A stretch of 64,000 nt of DNA from Erythrobacter sp. (lineage in GTDB: Bacteria; Pseudomonadota; Alphaproteobacteria; Sphingomonadales; Sphingomonadaceae), in NCBI GenBank assembly GCA_025698865.1, contig JAILWQ010000002.1, positions 332,385 to 396,384 of the forward strand, written 5' to 3'. The position numbers and the translations under genes were made by a program. Positions 19,901 through 30,800 of the stretch are shown here, piece after piece (position 1 is the first letter of the stretch; each line of letters begins with the position of its first letter). The notes below the pieces were generated by a model. It ran no database searches. It saw nothing but the letters and a program-made list of their open reading frames with translations, and was not told the origin of the DNA.

Positions 19901-21258
19901 TCGAAAGTTGGTGACGCTTGATCAGGCGGCAGCTTGAATGTGGCCGACGCCGTCGCGGAACTCAACCCCGCTGATGACCTCCGGCAGGCGGTTCCGACCG
20001 TCGAGCCTCCGCCATTTCTTCTGCGCCGACATCATCAGCCGGAAGGCCATGGCGAGCCCGGTCTTTCGGCTCAGGCAGCCCTTGGTTCGCCGGGTGCGGT
20101 GCCGGACGGTGGCGAAGGTGCTCTCGATCGGATTTGACGTCCGGATATGTTTCCAGTGCTCGGCCGGATATTCGTAGAGGGTCAGCAGCGCGTCCCGGTC
20201 CTTGACCAGCTTGGCCACCGCCTTGTCCCATTTCACGCCGTAGGTTTCGACGAAGAAGTTGAAGGCGACGTTGGCTTCGGCCTTTGTCCCGGCCTGCCAG
20301 ATGTCGTGCAGGTGTCCTTTGGCCCTAGCCTGCGCCGATTTCGGCAGCGCGTTCAGCACGTTCATGGTCTTGTGCAGCCAGCACCGCTGCTCCTGCGTCG
20401 TGGGGAAGACTTCGCGCAGGGCCGTCCAGAAGCCGAGGGCACCGTCGCCGATCGCGAGCTTGGGATCCTGCGTGAGGCCGCGCCGCTTGAGATCGAGCAG
20501 CACCTCGCGCCAGCTCTGGGTGCTCTCGCGGAAGCCGTCGGTCATGGCCAGCAGTTCCTTCCGGCCGTATTCATCCGCCCCGACGATGACCAGAACGCAT
20601 TGCTTTTCCTCGGCCATGCGCGGCTTGAAGTAGACACCGTCGGCCCAGATGTAGAGGAACCGCCGGGTTCCGAGGTCGCGCTTCTCCCAAGCCTCGTATT
20701 CGGACCACCAGTTGGCTTTCAGGCGGGTGACGGTCTTGGCCGACAGGCCCTTGGCGTCCGGCCCCAGCAGGGCGGCCAGCGCCTCGCCGAAATCGCCGGT
20801 GGAGACCCCCTTGAGGTAGAGCCAGGGCAGCAGTTCCTCGACCGATTTGGCCTTGCGCAGGTAGCGCGGCAGGATGCTGGGCGTGAAGGAGATCCTCTCC
20901 GCTCCCGGCTTGCGATCCCGCACCCGCGGCACCTTCACGGCGACCGGACCGATCCCGGTCAGGATTTCGCGCTCCGGCAAATGTCCGTGCCGCACCAGCC
21001 TGGCCCGACCGTCATCGAGCCTTTCCTCGGCGAACGCGGCGAGGAGCGTTGCCAGCTCGGCCTCAACCGCTTGTTCGATCAGCTTGCGCGCACCCTCCCG
21101 GATGAGGTCCGTCAGCGGATCCGGCGAAAACCCCGATGGATCGGGCAGCGTGCTGATGGTAGTCTCCGACATGTGGCATATCCCTTTCTCGGCTGAGAAT
21201 TGACGGCGTCTGAACACCGCCATGATATGCCGCCCCTCAGGGCATCACCAACTTTCGC
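19901..21258 (-). mobile_element. IS256-family insertion sequence
   Basis: Mutator-type transposase flanked by inverted termini cgaaagttggtgacgc (left) and gcatcaccaactttcg (right). Confidence 0.8.
19922..21172 (-). CDS. IS256-family transposase
   Basis: MSETTISTLPDPSGFSPDPLTDLIREGARKLIEQAVEAELATLL...; conserved NVLNALPKSAQ and HIRTSNPIESTFATVRHRTRRTKG. Confidence 0.92.
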   Translation of the reverse strand: MSETTISTLPDPSGFSPDPLTDLIREGARKLIEQAVEAELATLLAAFAEERLDDGRARLVRHGHLPEREILTGIGPVAVKVPRVRDRKPGAERISFTPSILPRYLRKAKSVEELLPWLYLKGVSTGDFGEALAALLGPDAKGLSAKTVTRLKANWWSEYEAWEKRDLGTRRFLYIWADGVYFKPRMAEEKQCVLVIVGADEYGRKELLAMTDGFRESTQSWREVLLDLKRRGLTQDPKLAIGDGALGFWTALREVFPTTQEQRCWLHKTMNVLNALPKSAQARAKGHLHDIWQAGTKAEANVAFNFFVETYGVKWDKAVAKLVKDRDALLTLYEYPAEHWKHIRTSNPIESTFATVRHRTRRTKGCLSRKTGLAMAFRLMMSAQKKWRRLDGRNRLPEVISGVEFRDGVGHIQAAA

Positions 21259-21416
21259 GCGTTACTCCGCCGCACCGGGTGAAGATGACAACTACATCTA
21301 CTCTATAGCCCTCTAAGGCGCGCTTTAGTGGGGATGCCTGAGGTCGAGGCTCTGGATGTGAACTTCCTGTTCATGAGTTTTCTTCGCTTGCGAAAAAAAG
21401 ATGAGCGATCCCTTGC

Positions 21417-21440
21417 GTTCGAATCCCTCCCGTTCCGCCA
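21417..21440 (+). repeat. tRNA 3'-end scar (gttcgaatccctcccgttccgcca)
   Basis: Looks like a T-loop plus acceptor and CCA end of a tRNA gene without the rest of the tRNA; typical form of an integrase attachment-site repeat. Confidence 0.5.
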
Positions 21441-21766
21441 AACACCGCCGATTACCGCACAAAATGATCTGCTATCTCTTTAGTTATCAATATAATAGCG
21501 AGGTTCTAGCGGTGCGCCTGAAGTTACGGTTCCCGCACCACCAGCCGGGCGGTATAGCTCCACCTGAGATAACCGCCGATTATACGCTCCGACATAGCTC
21601 TCAGAAGATAGCTGCGGCTGTTTTGGACCGCTTGGCAGTCTGAACTGTACAGAGGAAGTATGAAAACGTGGGATCACTACGGAATTTTTTGGTGTTCTAA
21701 GATGGCCAGAGCACCCCACCACTCCCGTAGGGCTTTTAAGAGCCGTTTATCGGAGGCGGCTGCCAA

Positions 21767-23410
21767 TTACACCTCATCAGGCACGTCCTTCTTCTTCCGC
21801 TTCTTCTTGCGGCCTTCCGCTGCCACAACCTGGTCCGCGATGAAAATCACACGCCCCGGAACGTCCATAAGCTGGAGCGCCTTCATGCCGCGCATAAGGC
21901 TGATGCGGGAGAACAAGGGCAGGTTCAGCGACCGCCCGGCGGGGTCTTTCCGGGTCACGATGCCGAAGACGATGCGGCATTTCCGGTCACGAACGAGCGT
22001 GACCATCGCATCCGCATCGCCATCGGCAAGCACTTCCCGGATAAGCGCCTCCAGCTTGTCAACGGCCTGCGGTTCCAGCCGCATCAATTCGATGGCGTTT
22101 ACGCCCTGATTGAACAGATGGCTCAACTGAGCCGAGAGCGTCGAGACTTTGACATGATAGAAAGCAGCGACGCCGTCGCGGACCGCCAGCAGGTCGCAAG
22201 GCTCCACCGCGCTTTGCCCGTCCGGGCTGATATTCTTTGTATCAAGGCAGGCGATAGTCGCGTCCCCCGCCCCAACGGCTGCATTGTATTCGCCCTCGCT
22301 CGGATGATCGTAGGGCGGGAGATCGCTGTCCGCGCATAGCGGGTCGAGATAGGCGCTAAGCCGCGCGATATAGGTATCGTCGATGCGGTACCAATTGCCT
22401 TCGCAAAGATGGAAGGTTTCGCCTTGCGCGTCCTCCAGCGTCGTGTCGAAGACCAGGCTCTTGAAGATGCTGTAGCGGTCGCGGCTGTTTCCGTCCTCGT
22501 CGGTCAGGACCAGCGCGTGACGGCGCAAATCCTCGACGCCCAGAGCATTCAGGTCGATCCCATGTTCATCCAGATACTCGTAGTACCGCCCGATATAGAC
22601 ATCGTCATAGACGCGGCTGCGCCCGGCTCCGGCGAAGGCGGCGTAGAGGTTGTCGCTGTAGTTGATGATTTCCGGAACCGTGAGGTTGAGGTCGGGATTG
22701 CGCGCGCGAAAGGCCGCTAGGAGTTGGCCGTTCAGCGCCTCGATCTGTGCCGGATCACGGACCGGCATGATGTTCTGGATGTCCGGGAAAGCGGCCTTGT
22801 ATTCCTCGCTCTGATATAGATCGAGCAGCTTCTCGCACAGCGCCGCCAGCCGGTCGGCCTCGACATCCGTGCTGATACGCAAATTACTGCCGCCTGTGGC
22901 GTGCCGGAACAGTTCCTTGTGCTCATCGCGGACCTTGCCGGTCAGGCTGCGCAAGATCGTGCTGTCACGGTCGAAATCGAACAGCGTCAGCTCAGACTCG
23001 ATCGGAAGCTGCGTCCGCTGGCGCTTAGCCGCACCGGGATCGAGCGTGTCGGTGCTTTTAAGCTTGTGCGGGTCAAGGCTGTTCAATGTTACCCGCAGCC
23101 CAAAATCATATTCGTAGCTGGAGTCGATCAAGTTGTGGGCGACATGGCCGAAGGAGAGCGCGAAACACCGCCCGCCGACCGGCAGGAACACAAGGGCACC
23201 CTTGTTGACCTGCGTCAGGTTTTTCTCGACGTTGAAATATGACTTCCACCATGGCGGGCGCGGGTCGCTATCCAGCACGAACAGCGTTGCGCCTTCCGGC
23301 AGGTCCTGCGCGCCGATATCGTCATCGAGCGCATGGTCCTCCCGCAGCGCGTTGGCAGCATCATAGCCTTCCTTAAGAAGGTATATCGAGAAAGCCCTGC
23401 TCTTTGCCAT
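21767..23410 (-). CDS. TIGR04141/DUF6119-like sporadically distributed protein
   Basis: 547 aa; FVLDSDPRPPWWKSYF..., GGRCFALSFGHVAHNLI..EYDFGLRVTLNSLD, LCEGNWYRIDDTYI, CDLLAVRDGVAAFYHVK. Confidence 0.75.
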   Translation of the reverse strand: MAKSRAFSIYLLKEGYDAANALREDHALDDDIGAQDLPEGATLFVLDSDPRPPWWKSYFNVEKNLTQVNKGALVFLPVGGRCFALSFGHVAHNLIDSSYEYDFGLRVTLNSLDPHKLKSTDTLDPGAAKRQRTQLPIESELTLFDFDRDSTILRSLTGKVRDEHKELFRHATGGSNLRISTDVEADRLAALCEKLLDLYQSEEYKAAFPDIQNIMPVRDPAQIEALNGQLLAAFRARNPDLNLTVPEIINYSDNLYAAFAGAGRSRVYDDVYIGRYYEYLDEHGIDLNALGVEDLRRHALVLTDEDGNSRDRYSIFKSLVFDTTLEDAQGETFHLCEGNWYRIDDTYIARLSAYLDPLCADSDLPPYDHPSEGEYNAAVGAGDATIACLDTKNISPDGQSAVEPCDLLAVRDGVAAFYHVKVSTLSAQLSHLFNQGVNAIELMRLEPQAVDKLEALIREVLADGDADAMVTLVRDRKCRIVFGIVTRKDPAGRSLNLPLFSRISLMRGMKALQLMDVPGRVIFIADQVVAAEGRKKKRKKKDVPDEV

Positions 23411-23517
23411 GCCGCCCCCGGCGCGCGATCAACATCTCGCTTCTTAAACCTACGATAGCAGAAAGAAGACGGGGACGCATGTCAATGACGAGCGGCACAA
23501 GCCTAAGTATTGCAGGC

Positions 23518-23733
23518 TTATTCCCTGGATACGGTGCCATCGTCCCCAAGATGTGTCCCGCCGACCGCCTGATAGAGCGCCCAAAGAGATTCCGCTACCG
23601 AGCCGGCCAGTGCCTTCCATTCGGGATTCGCCTGCACTTGCGCGTGTTCGCAAAGCTCGCTGGCAACCGCGCGGCTCAGGAAGGATGCCATCTGCAAGAC
23701 CTCATGCCGCCCGCTATCATCCATTTCCGGCAT
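23518..23733 (-). CDS. Small hypothetical protein
   Basis: 71 aa ORF between the TIGR04141-like gene and the divergent ATPase; no family recognised. Confidence 0.4.
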   Translation of the reverse strand: MPEMDDSGRHEVLQMASFLSRAVASELCEHAQVQANPEWKALAGSVAESLWALYQAVGGTHLGDDGTVSRE

Positions 23734-23961
23734 GTGCTGAACCTCGTCAGAATCCTGCTGCCATCATATTGCGAAGCCCGAGCGGCAGAACCCCGGCCCG
23801 AGAGTGGGAGGGCAACGCCCACCTGGCCCCTGATTGGGCACTGCCGCAGGTTACATGCTATCCTGCGCGGGCGTGGATGCGGCCTGTTACTGAGATAATA
23901 TTGGCGGGCTTTCGGCGCTATCAACTATACGGGGAAAGCGCCGGGTACCGGGGGCAACAGA

Positions 23962-26580
23962 ATGAACAAGAAAGCAAACAAGACCGTTCTTGAAACCATA
24001 CTCGACTGGTCGGCCGACCGCCCGCTTTGGCAACGCGATGCCCTGCGCCGGATCGTGACCGGCGGAACGCCCGATGACGATGGGGTGAAGGACATCCTGG
24101 CCCTGTGCAAGAAGGAGCACGGTGCCGAAGGTATTGCGTTGGAACCGGCGGCCCTCGAAGCCGCGCATTTGCCGGCCGCCCCCGCCGGCCGCGAGTCGAT
24201 AGCACTGGCAAGCGTCGGGGATATCGCCGGTGTAAACCAGCTTGCCCCCGGCCAGTCCCTACCGTTTGAAGCGGCGGGGCTCACCATCGTGTACGGGCCG
24301 AACGGGTCCGGCAAGTCGGGTTACGGGCGAGTGCTCAAGCGCGCCTGCCGTGCGCGCAAGGCGGGCGAGATCATGCCGGATGCGTACAACCCGCCGCCCG
24401 CCGGCAAAGCGACCGGCACTTTTTCGATTCTCAAGGACGGTGTAGCCGCACCGCCCGTCAGCTGGACCGACGACGGCAAGCCGGACGCGGTGCTGTCTGC
24501 CGTCAGCGTCTTTGACCGGGACTGCGGCTCGGTGCATGTGCAGGAAAAGAACGAAGTGGCGTTCAGGCCCTTCGGCTTGGATATTCCCGACGACCTCGCC
24601 GGTGTTTGCCAGGCGCTCAAGCAGAAACTGGGTGCTGAAGAAACCCAGCTCAATGCGGTCCGCGACCCGGTCTTCGATAAGCCGACGTGGAACCCGGCCA
24701 CGCCGGTCGGCGCGATCATGTCGGCACTGAGCCATGACACCGATCTTGCCGCGCTTGAGAAACTTGGTGAGATGAGCGCCGACGAGCGGGCGCGGCTGGC
24801 ACGCCTTGATGAAGACCTGCTGAAAAACCCGGCGGACGCTGCTGCCGAACAGAGGCTTTTTGCCGGCAATGTACGGCAGCTGATCGCTACCCTGGATAGG
24901 CTTGCCGCCGCCTATGGGGATGAAAAGCTGGCCGGGATGAAAACGCTGGCGGACGCGGCGCGGGACAAGCGGACGGCGGCCGATTTTGCCGCGCGCGAGA
25001 CCTTTGACGGCCTTTCCATTCCCGGTGTCGGCGGGGAAACATGGCGGGCGCTATGGGAGGCCGCCCGCCGCTATTCGGAGCAAACGGCTTATCCCGGCGC
25101 GCCTTTCCCGCCCACAGGGGACGAAGCCTGCGTCCTGTGTCACCAGGCGCTGCATGCGGATGCCAAGGACCGGCTGGGGAGCTTCGAGGCATTCGTCCGC
25201 GCGGATGCCGAATCACAAGCGTCGCGCGCCGAGCAGGACTATTCTGAGGCTCTTGCCGCATTCGCGGCGCGGCAACCGGACGTGCGCGTGATCGCGCAGG
25301 CGCGCCAGCGCATCGCCCTCCAGAACCCCGGTCTTGCCCGCAAGGTTTTGCGCTTTGTCGCCAGCGCGGATTTGCGCCGCCTGAAAGGCCTTCGCGCCCT
25401 TTCGACCGCTGACCCGCTAATCCTGCCACCGTTTTCGCCGTCACCGAAGGCGGAGCTGGAGGCGTTAGCGGCCACTCTGGAAGCCTATGCTGCCGAACTT
25501 GACGAAGCGGCCGACGCTGAAGGCCGCGACCGGCTGATCCTCGAACGTGACTCGTTGACGGACCGGGCGGCGGTTGCCGACTTTCTCGAAACCGCAAAGA
25601 AAGAAATCAAGCGACTTGATGACCTGCGCATTGTCCGCGCGTGCATCACTGACACGGCGACCAACGCCATCACCAAGCTCGGCAACGATATCGCCGACAA
25701 TGTCATCACCCCGAAAATGCGCGACCAGTTCCAGTCGGAAATCGTCCGTCTCGCAGCGGAGAAAGTGCGCGTGGAAATCGTGCGCTCGGGCGGGCAGTAC
25801 GGCTCGCCCAACTACCAGGTGCGCCTCTTTGCCAACCCGAAAGCCAAGGTCCATATGGTCCTGAGCGAGGGTGAGCAAACCTGCGTCGCTCTCGCCGCGT
25901 TCCTCACCGAACTGGCGACGGCCCAGCATAAATCTGCGCTGGTGTTCGATGACCCGGTGACATCGCTCGATCATCGCTGGCGCGAAAAGGTGGCGGACCG
26001 GCTTGTCGAAGAATCCGCGACCCGCCAGATTATCGTCTTCACCCATGACATGGTGTTCGTGAACGACCTTCACGACAAGGCCGTCCGCGAGGCTGTTCCT
26101 ATGAAGCTCGTCAGCCTGTCGCGAGGGCCAGCCGGGACGGGCATGGTCACGGACGGCTTGCCCTGGCAGCACGCCGGTATCCGCGACCGGGTTGATAAGC
26201 TGGAAAAGGCGGCGCGAGAGGCGCGGAATCTATATGACGCGAACGATGAAGAAGGATACCGGGACGCAGCCGTGAAAATCTATGACCGGCTGCGGGCGAC
26301 GTGGGAGCGCGGGCTGGAAGATGTCGCCTTTGCCGGGGTCATCCACCGCCACCGGGACTATATCGACACGAAGAACCTGAAACGGGTGACTGTCATTGAA
26401 GACGCGGATGTCGAGACATTCCGCAAGAACTTCAAGAAGTGCAGCGACCTCGTGGACGCGCACGACCCGTCGCGCGCACGGGACGGCGCGGTGCCGCCGC
26501 CCGGCGACATCCTTGCCGACATCAAGACTCTTGCGGATTGGGCGGATTCGATCCGGGTCCGGCAGAACGCCTTGCCGTGA
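23962..26580 (+). CDS. AAA_13/RloC-like AAA ATPase with zinc-hook-like CxxC
   Basis: 872 aa; Walker A YGPNGSGKSG, signature VLSEGEQTCVALAAFL, Walker B ALVFDDPVTSLDH, EACVLCHQ in the middle. Confidence 0.85.
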   Translation: MNKKANKTVLETILDWSADRPLWQRDALRRIVTGGTPDDDGVKDILALCKKEHGAEGIALEPAALEAAHLPAAPAGRESIALASVGDIAGVNQLAPGQSLPFEAAGLTIVYGPNGSGKSGYGRVLKRACRARKAGEIMPDAYNPPPAGKATGTFSILKDGVAAPPVSWTDDGKPDAVLSAVSVFDRDCGSVHVQEKNEVAFRPFGLDIPDDLAGVCQALKQKLGAEETQLNAVRDPVFDKPTWNPATPVGAIMSALSHDTDLAALEKLGEMSADERARLARLDEDLLKNPADAAAEQRLFAGNVRQLIATLDRLAAAYGDEKLAGMKTLADAARDKRTAADFAARETFDGLSIPGVGGETWRALWEAARRYSEQTAYPGAPFPPTGDEACVLCHQALHADAKDRLGSFEAFVRADAESQASRAEQDYSEALAAFAARQPDVRVIAQARQRIALQNPGLARKVLRFVASADLRRLKGLRALSTADPLILPPFSPSPKAELEALAATLEAYAAELDEAADAEGRDRLILERDSLTDRAAVADFLETAKKEIKRLDDLRIVRACITDTATNAITKLGNDIADNVITPKMRDQFQSEIVRLAAEKVRVEIVRSGGQYGSPNYQVRLFANPKAKVHMVLSEGEQTCVALAAFLTELATAQHKSALVFDDPVTSLDHRWREKVADRLVEESATRQIIVFTHDMVFVNDLHDKAVREAVPMKLVSLSRGPAGTGMVTDGLPWQHAGIRDRVDKLEKAAREARNLYDANDEEGYRDAAVKIYDRLRATWERGLEDVAFAGVIHRHRDYIDTKNLKRVTVIEDADVETFRKNFKKCSDLVDAHDPSRARDGAVPPPGDILADIKTLADWADSIRVRQNALP

Positions 26581-26748
26581 CCAAGCTCGTTCGCCCTAAA
26601 TGCTTCGTGCCAGGGATCGTCACCCGAATGGGCGGAGACAGCATGGCTGGCTCCGTAGAGCCGGCACATCCGGCGGCATAGAGCCCCGTCCGCGCACGCG
26701 GAGGCACCACAATCTGGGCAGCCGTACAAGACGATTAAATTCGCTGCT

Positions 26749-27834
26749 TTACAGCAAACCGACAACCCTGTTGGTGGCCACCGTGCCAAGGCGAAAAAGC
26801 GTTTGACGCTGTGCCGAGGCCTGCCGCCACGAACGTGCAAGGTCGGACTCCCAGGGAGTCACGATCAGCTCGAAGGAACCGTTGGTCAGGCGGCGGAACA
26901 TGACCGCCGAGTCGGCATAATTGAACCCGCCCTGTGCGGCAGTCGGCAGGTTCATCCGCTCCATCTTGTTATTGCCATGCCAGGTCAGTCGCCGGTCGTT
27001 CCACACGCGCGCGCCGCTGCGGAGGACGGGCTCACCGATTATCAAGTTATGCGGATAGTCGTATTGGTCAAACACGAAGCCGAAGAACCGGTGTCCGCCG
27101 CGCGGCAGCTCCAGTTGGTTGCTCGATCCGCCCTGAAGGGCCTCGCCGTGAACCCACATGGCGGCATAGTCAGCGGGGTTGATCACTCCGGTTTCAATGG
27201 CGACGCGGAACAAGGGCAACGCGGCACCCGCCACCGGTGCCGGTGCTGCTACAGGCTGTGCCTCCTGCTCGATTTCGGGGGGCGGCGGCTGGGCCTGTCG
27301 CAGGGCGGTATAGGCTGCGAGCAATTCGTCGGTGAGAGCAGTCGTTTCAAAGCGGGCCTTGTCGAAGGCTTCATCGGCATCGGCGCGCGGAACGCCCTGC
27401 TGTGCCCATGCCGCCTCGGTATTCACGCTAAAACCGCGGCTGGTCAGGTTCGCCGAGCCAACCAGCGTGCAGCATGTTTGGGGATCAGTGCCAAAGACGT
27501 AGAGCTTGGGATGGAAGGCGCGCAGCGGCATAAGCGAGCCCTGCGCCAGCCTCTGCGCGCCCGACACCAGAACAGTGGCGTTCGCCAGCCCGCGCCAATG
27601 CTGCAAGGCTTGAGGTTCGGTAAGGCCGAAATCAAAGGATGTCACAAGGGTTTTGGGCATCGCCGCGAATGCGGCCGGCCCCACGGCATTTGCGACGGCA
27701 GACAGCAATATGTTTGCGCCGCCGAGCGTGACGTATGCGGAGGCGGCGCGGATATCGATGGCCCCCGCCGCGACCATATCGACGAGAGCATTGCGCAAGC
27801 GCGCCGGTTCTGCGGCGTTCTGGACGATCAGCAT
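26749..27834 (-). CDS. Phospholipase D-like (HKD) domain protein, putative nuclease
   Basis: 361 aa; FHPKLYVFG...CTLVGSANLTSRGFSVNTEA HKD motif. Confidence 0.82.
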   Translation of the reverse strand: MLIVQNAAEPARLRNALVDMVAAGAIDIRAASAYVTLGGANILLSAVANAVGPAAFAAMPKTLVTSFDFGLTEPQALQHWRGLANATVLVSGAQRLAQGSLMPLRAFHPKLYVFGTDPQTCCTLVGSANLTSRGFSVNTEAAWAQQGVPRADADEAFDKARFETTALTDELLAAYTALRQAQPPPPEIEQEAQPVAAPAPVAGAALPLFRVAIETGVINPADYAAMWVHGEALQGGSSNQLELPRGGHRFFGFVFDQYDYPHNLIIGEPVLRSGARVWNDRRLTWHGNNKMERMNLPTAAQGGFNYADSAVMFRRLTNGSFELIVTPWESDLARSWRQASAQRQTLFRLGTVATNRVVGLL

Positions 27835-30800
27835 ACCGGAGCCTGCGTCCCGCTACAGCTGCCGCTGCCGCCGGATGGCGCGGTGGATGCACCGGCCAGT
27901 GCCGACTGAGCCAATGCTTCAAGCTGCGCCAGTAGCGGCGATGCTTCGAGCAGCGTGCGCAATTTGCGGCGGCGCGCCGTCAGTGCTTTGGCAGGATCAG
28001 CCAGATACAGGTCCGTCGTGCAATGGCCGTCCGCTAGTGTGGCAATATCCTTGGCAAGGACCGCGATCTGCTGATGATCGCCGTTGGCGGCATCGTATGC
28101 GGGCATCATTCTGTAGGGTAGCGTGTGAAGATGCCGCTCCCCGAAATCGCCCTTCGGGTTAAACGCGAGGGTGGCGTTGGTGAGAGCCTCGCTGTTGAGC
28201 ATGCCGACCTGGTACCACGCCTCGTCCGCGTCCGTCACAACTCTCCAGTACAGTGTCTGGTCAACGACAAGGTCCTGAGCCTGCGCAACCGGAACGCATG
28301 CCGCGCAGATGATCTTGCCGCCGGCACCGGCCAGAATGAGGTACCCGCTCATACCGAAGACTTGCTTAGAAAGCTTACCCCGCTCATCGATGCGCTGTTG
28401 GAGCGACTTGCCTTTCCCCACCGTTTTGAGCCTCTGGTTGATCGCGGCGAACCGCCGTGCGGTCTGGGTAAAGCCCTGCCTGCGGATTTCGGCCTCGTCG
28501 AGAATGCTCCACGTTCCGCCCGCCGCGCGCAGCGCCGGCAGAGCCAGCGGCGCGCGATGGACACCGAGCACGAACGGCAGCAGGTTTTCCGACTGGGCCA
28601 TGCGGAAAAGAAAGCGCGGCGCGACATGGCCGGGGAAGCGGTCTGCCGCCATTTCTTTGGCTGATTTGATCGTAAATCCCCACGCGGAAGCGCGTGTCGG
28701 CGTATCGACGCGAACCTCCGCGCCCGCATTCTGGACGATGTCCACGCAGACGGCCGTGCGCGGCATAAGGTCGGCTCCCTGCTGCGGCAGGTCGCCGCCA
28801 CCGCCGGCCACGGCTGAACCGCCGCCCGTTTCGAGCACCCAGGCGCTGCGCGCCGAACCGATGGTGCGAACCGAAAAGCCTGCGGCGTTCAGCCCCGCGT
28901 CTGTCGCGACAAAGCCGCTAAACATGCTTTGTGGAAGACCGGTCGTATTCGCTCTTTTGTGACCGACCAGCGCCGCGCCGGGATATTTGAAGGTTCCGGG
29001 CGCGACCTGCCAGATTTCGGCGATGTCGAACGGGACGGGGCGGTCGCTTGTCAGGAAATCATGCTGCCTGAGCCTTTCGTGGTGGGTGCCGTTCAGCACC
29101 GTGCCGGGTACAAGACAGGCGACGCAGGCATCCGGTCCCAAATAACGGTCGATGGCATGAAGCAGGTGCATCGTGCCCAGCTCAAGATGGAGGAAGGACT
29201 GTCCTGCGGGCTGGATGCCGTAGAGTTTCGCTCGGCCTTTCAGCAAGTCCCGGTACGGGTTGTCGGCCAGCCCGCTCATGGCGAGCCATGGCGGATTGGA
29301 CACAAGCCCGTTGAAGTGGCCGGTCAGCAGCCCCGGCCTGTAGGTATTGCGCAGGATGAACGCCCAGATGCCGTTGCGCCCGGCAACGGCCAGTTCAGCC
29401 ATGCGATGCGCCAGCGGGAACAGCGCCTCGGAAAGCTGCGTGTAAAGCTCCGGCGACAACGTGATCCCGAACGCCGCAATCGTACCGTCGAGAAAACTGT
29501 CTGCTTCCGCCTTTGTGAAACCCTCAATGGTTCCGCGCCGCTGCGCATCACGCGCTTCGTCATAGGCCCAGTCCACGATCCGGTCGAAAAACTCCCGGTA
29601 CGTCGGCTGCACCAACGCTGTCGGTAAATGTACTGTCGCGCCGTCAAGCGATATCGGAATGGTATCGCTTTCGCCGACCAGCGGAACTGACGCGGAAACC
29701 GGTGTGACGGCGAACAGCGAGTCCGCATGATAGACCGGGATGACGATGGGCTTCGTCGCCGCCTTGATCTCAGCCGAGAGACTGACGACCCAAGTTGTTT
29801 TGGCGAGACTGACGGCCAGCGGGTCGATGTCGAAGCCGGTTGCTACGTCTTCAAGCTGTTCGATGGTGGAAAAGCCGAACCGTATTCGTGTGGCCTTTAT
29901 GATTTCTGCGAGCATCGTCCCGGACCCACAGCACATATCGACGATCCGGGGGCTTTCCCCGTTCGGGAGGCCGTCGATGCAACGGTCGGCAAGCAGACGG
30001 GCGAGCCAGTGCGGGGTCCATTCCTGGCCGAGCAACTTGCGCTGGCTACGGCGGGCGAGCTGCGCCATCAAACGGCCGAACAAATCCTCTTCGGGATACC
30101 AGCCGAAATCGTAAGCATAGAGATCGCGCTGGAGGTTGCGTGCCACGGCGACAAGCCGCTCGATGTAGGACGGGCCGATAAGCCAGCCGAAATAATCCTG
30201 CTCGACCACATTCTCCAGCTGAAAATTGTTGCGGAAGAATTCCCCGTTCAGGATTGTCTTCAACTCGTCGTCCGTGCTGAGCACCGCCTTACCTGTCAGC
30301 ACGTTCGCGCTCAGAAGCCGCGCGAGAAGGGTCACGTAAGTTTCATCAACATACGCGGTGGTGCGGAAGGTGCCTGCCGGCCCTTCCAGATGATCGACGA
30401 ACTTCGACCAGAGATCGGTGGCGAGGCTCGCCGACGGATCGGCCTTACGCCCCTTGTCCACCAGCAACGACAAAGGGCCGGCGCTGCTCTTATATGCGGC
30501 AGAGTCCATGCCAAGGTCGGAGGCAAGAAATTCGGACCGCAACGGCCGCGACTGTTCGCGCGCCAGATGCTTTTTGATAAAGCCGCCGAGCTGCTCGGCG
30601 GACAGGACGCTGTCATCGGGCAGCTTGAGTTCGTCGATAACAATGAGCGTGATGTCGGCAGCGGTGCAGGACGATGGATCGACCCCCGCCGCAAGCTCGG
30701 CATCGTAGGCGTGCCATTCGACCGTGTCTGACAACACACCCCGGACCGTTGAAACCGGCATGCCCGCGCGGACAAGCCCCGCCGCCTGCTCCTGCACCTG

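Noticed and set aside
20147-21196. 349-aa plus-strand ORF
   Set aside because: Antisense shadow of the IS256-family transposase.
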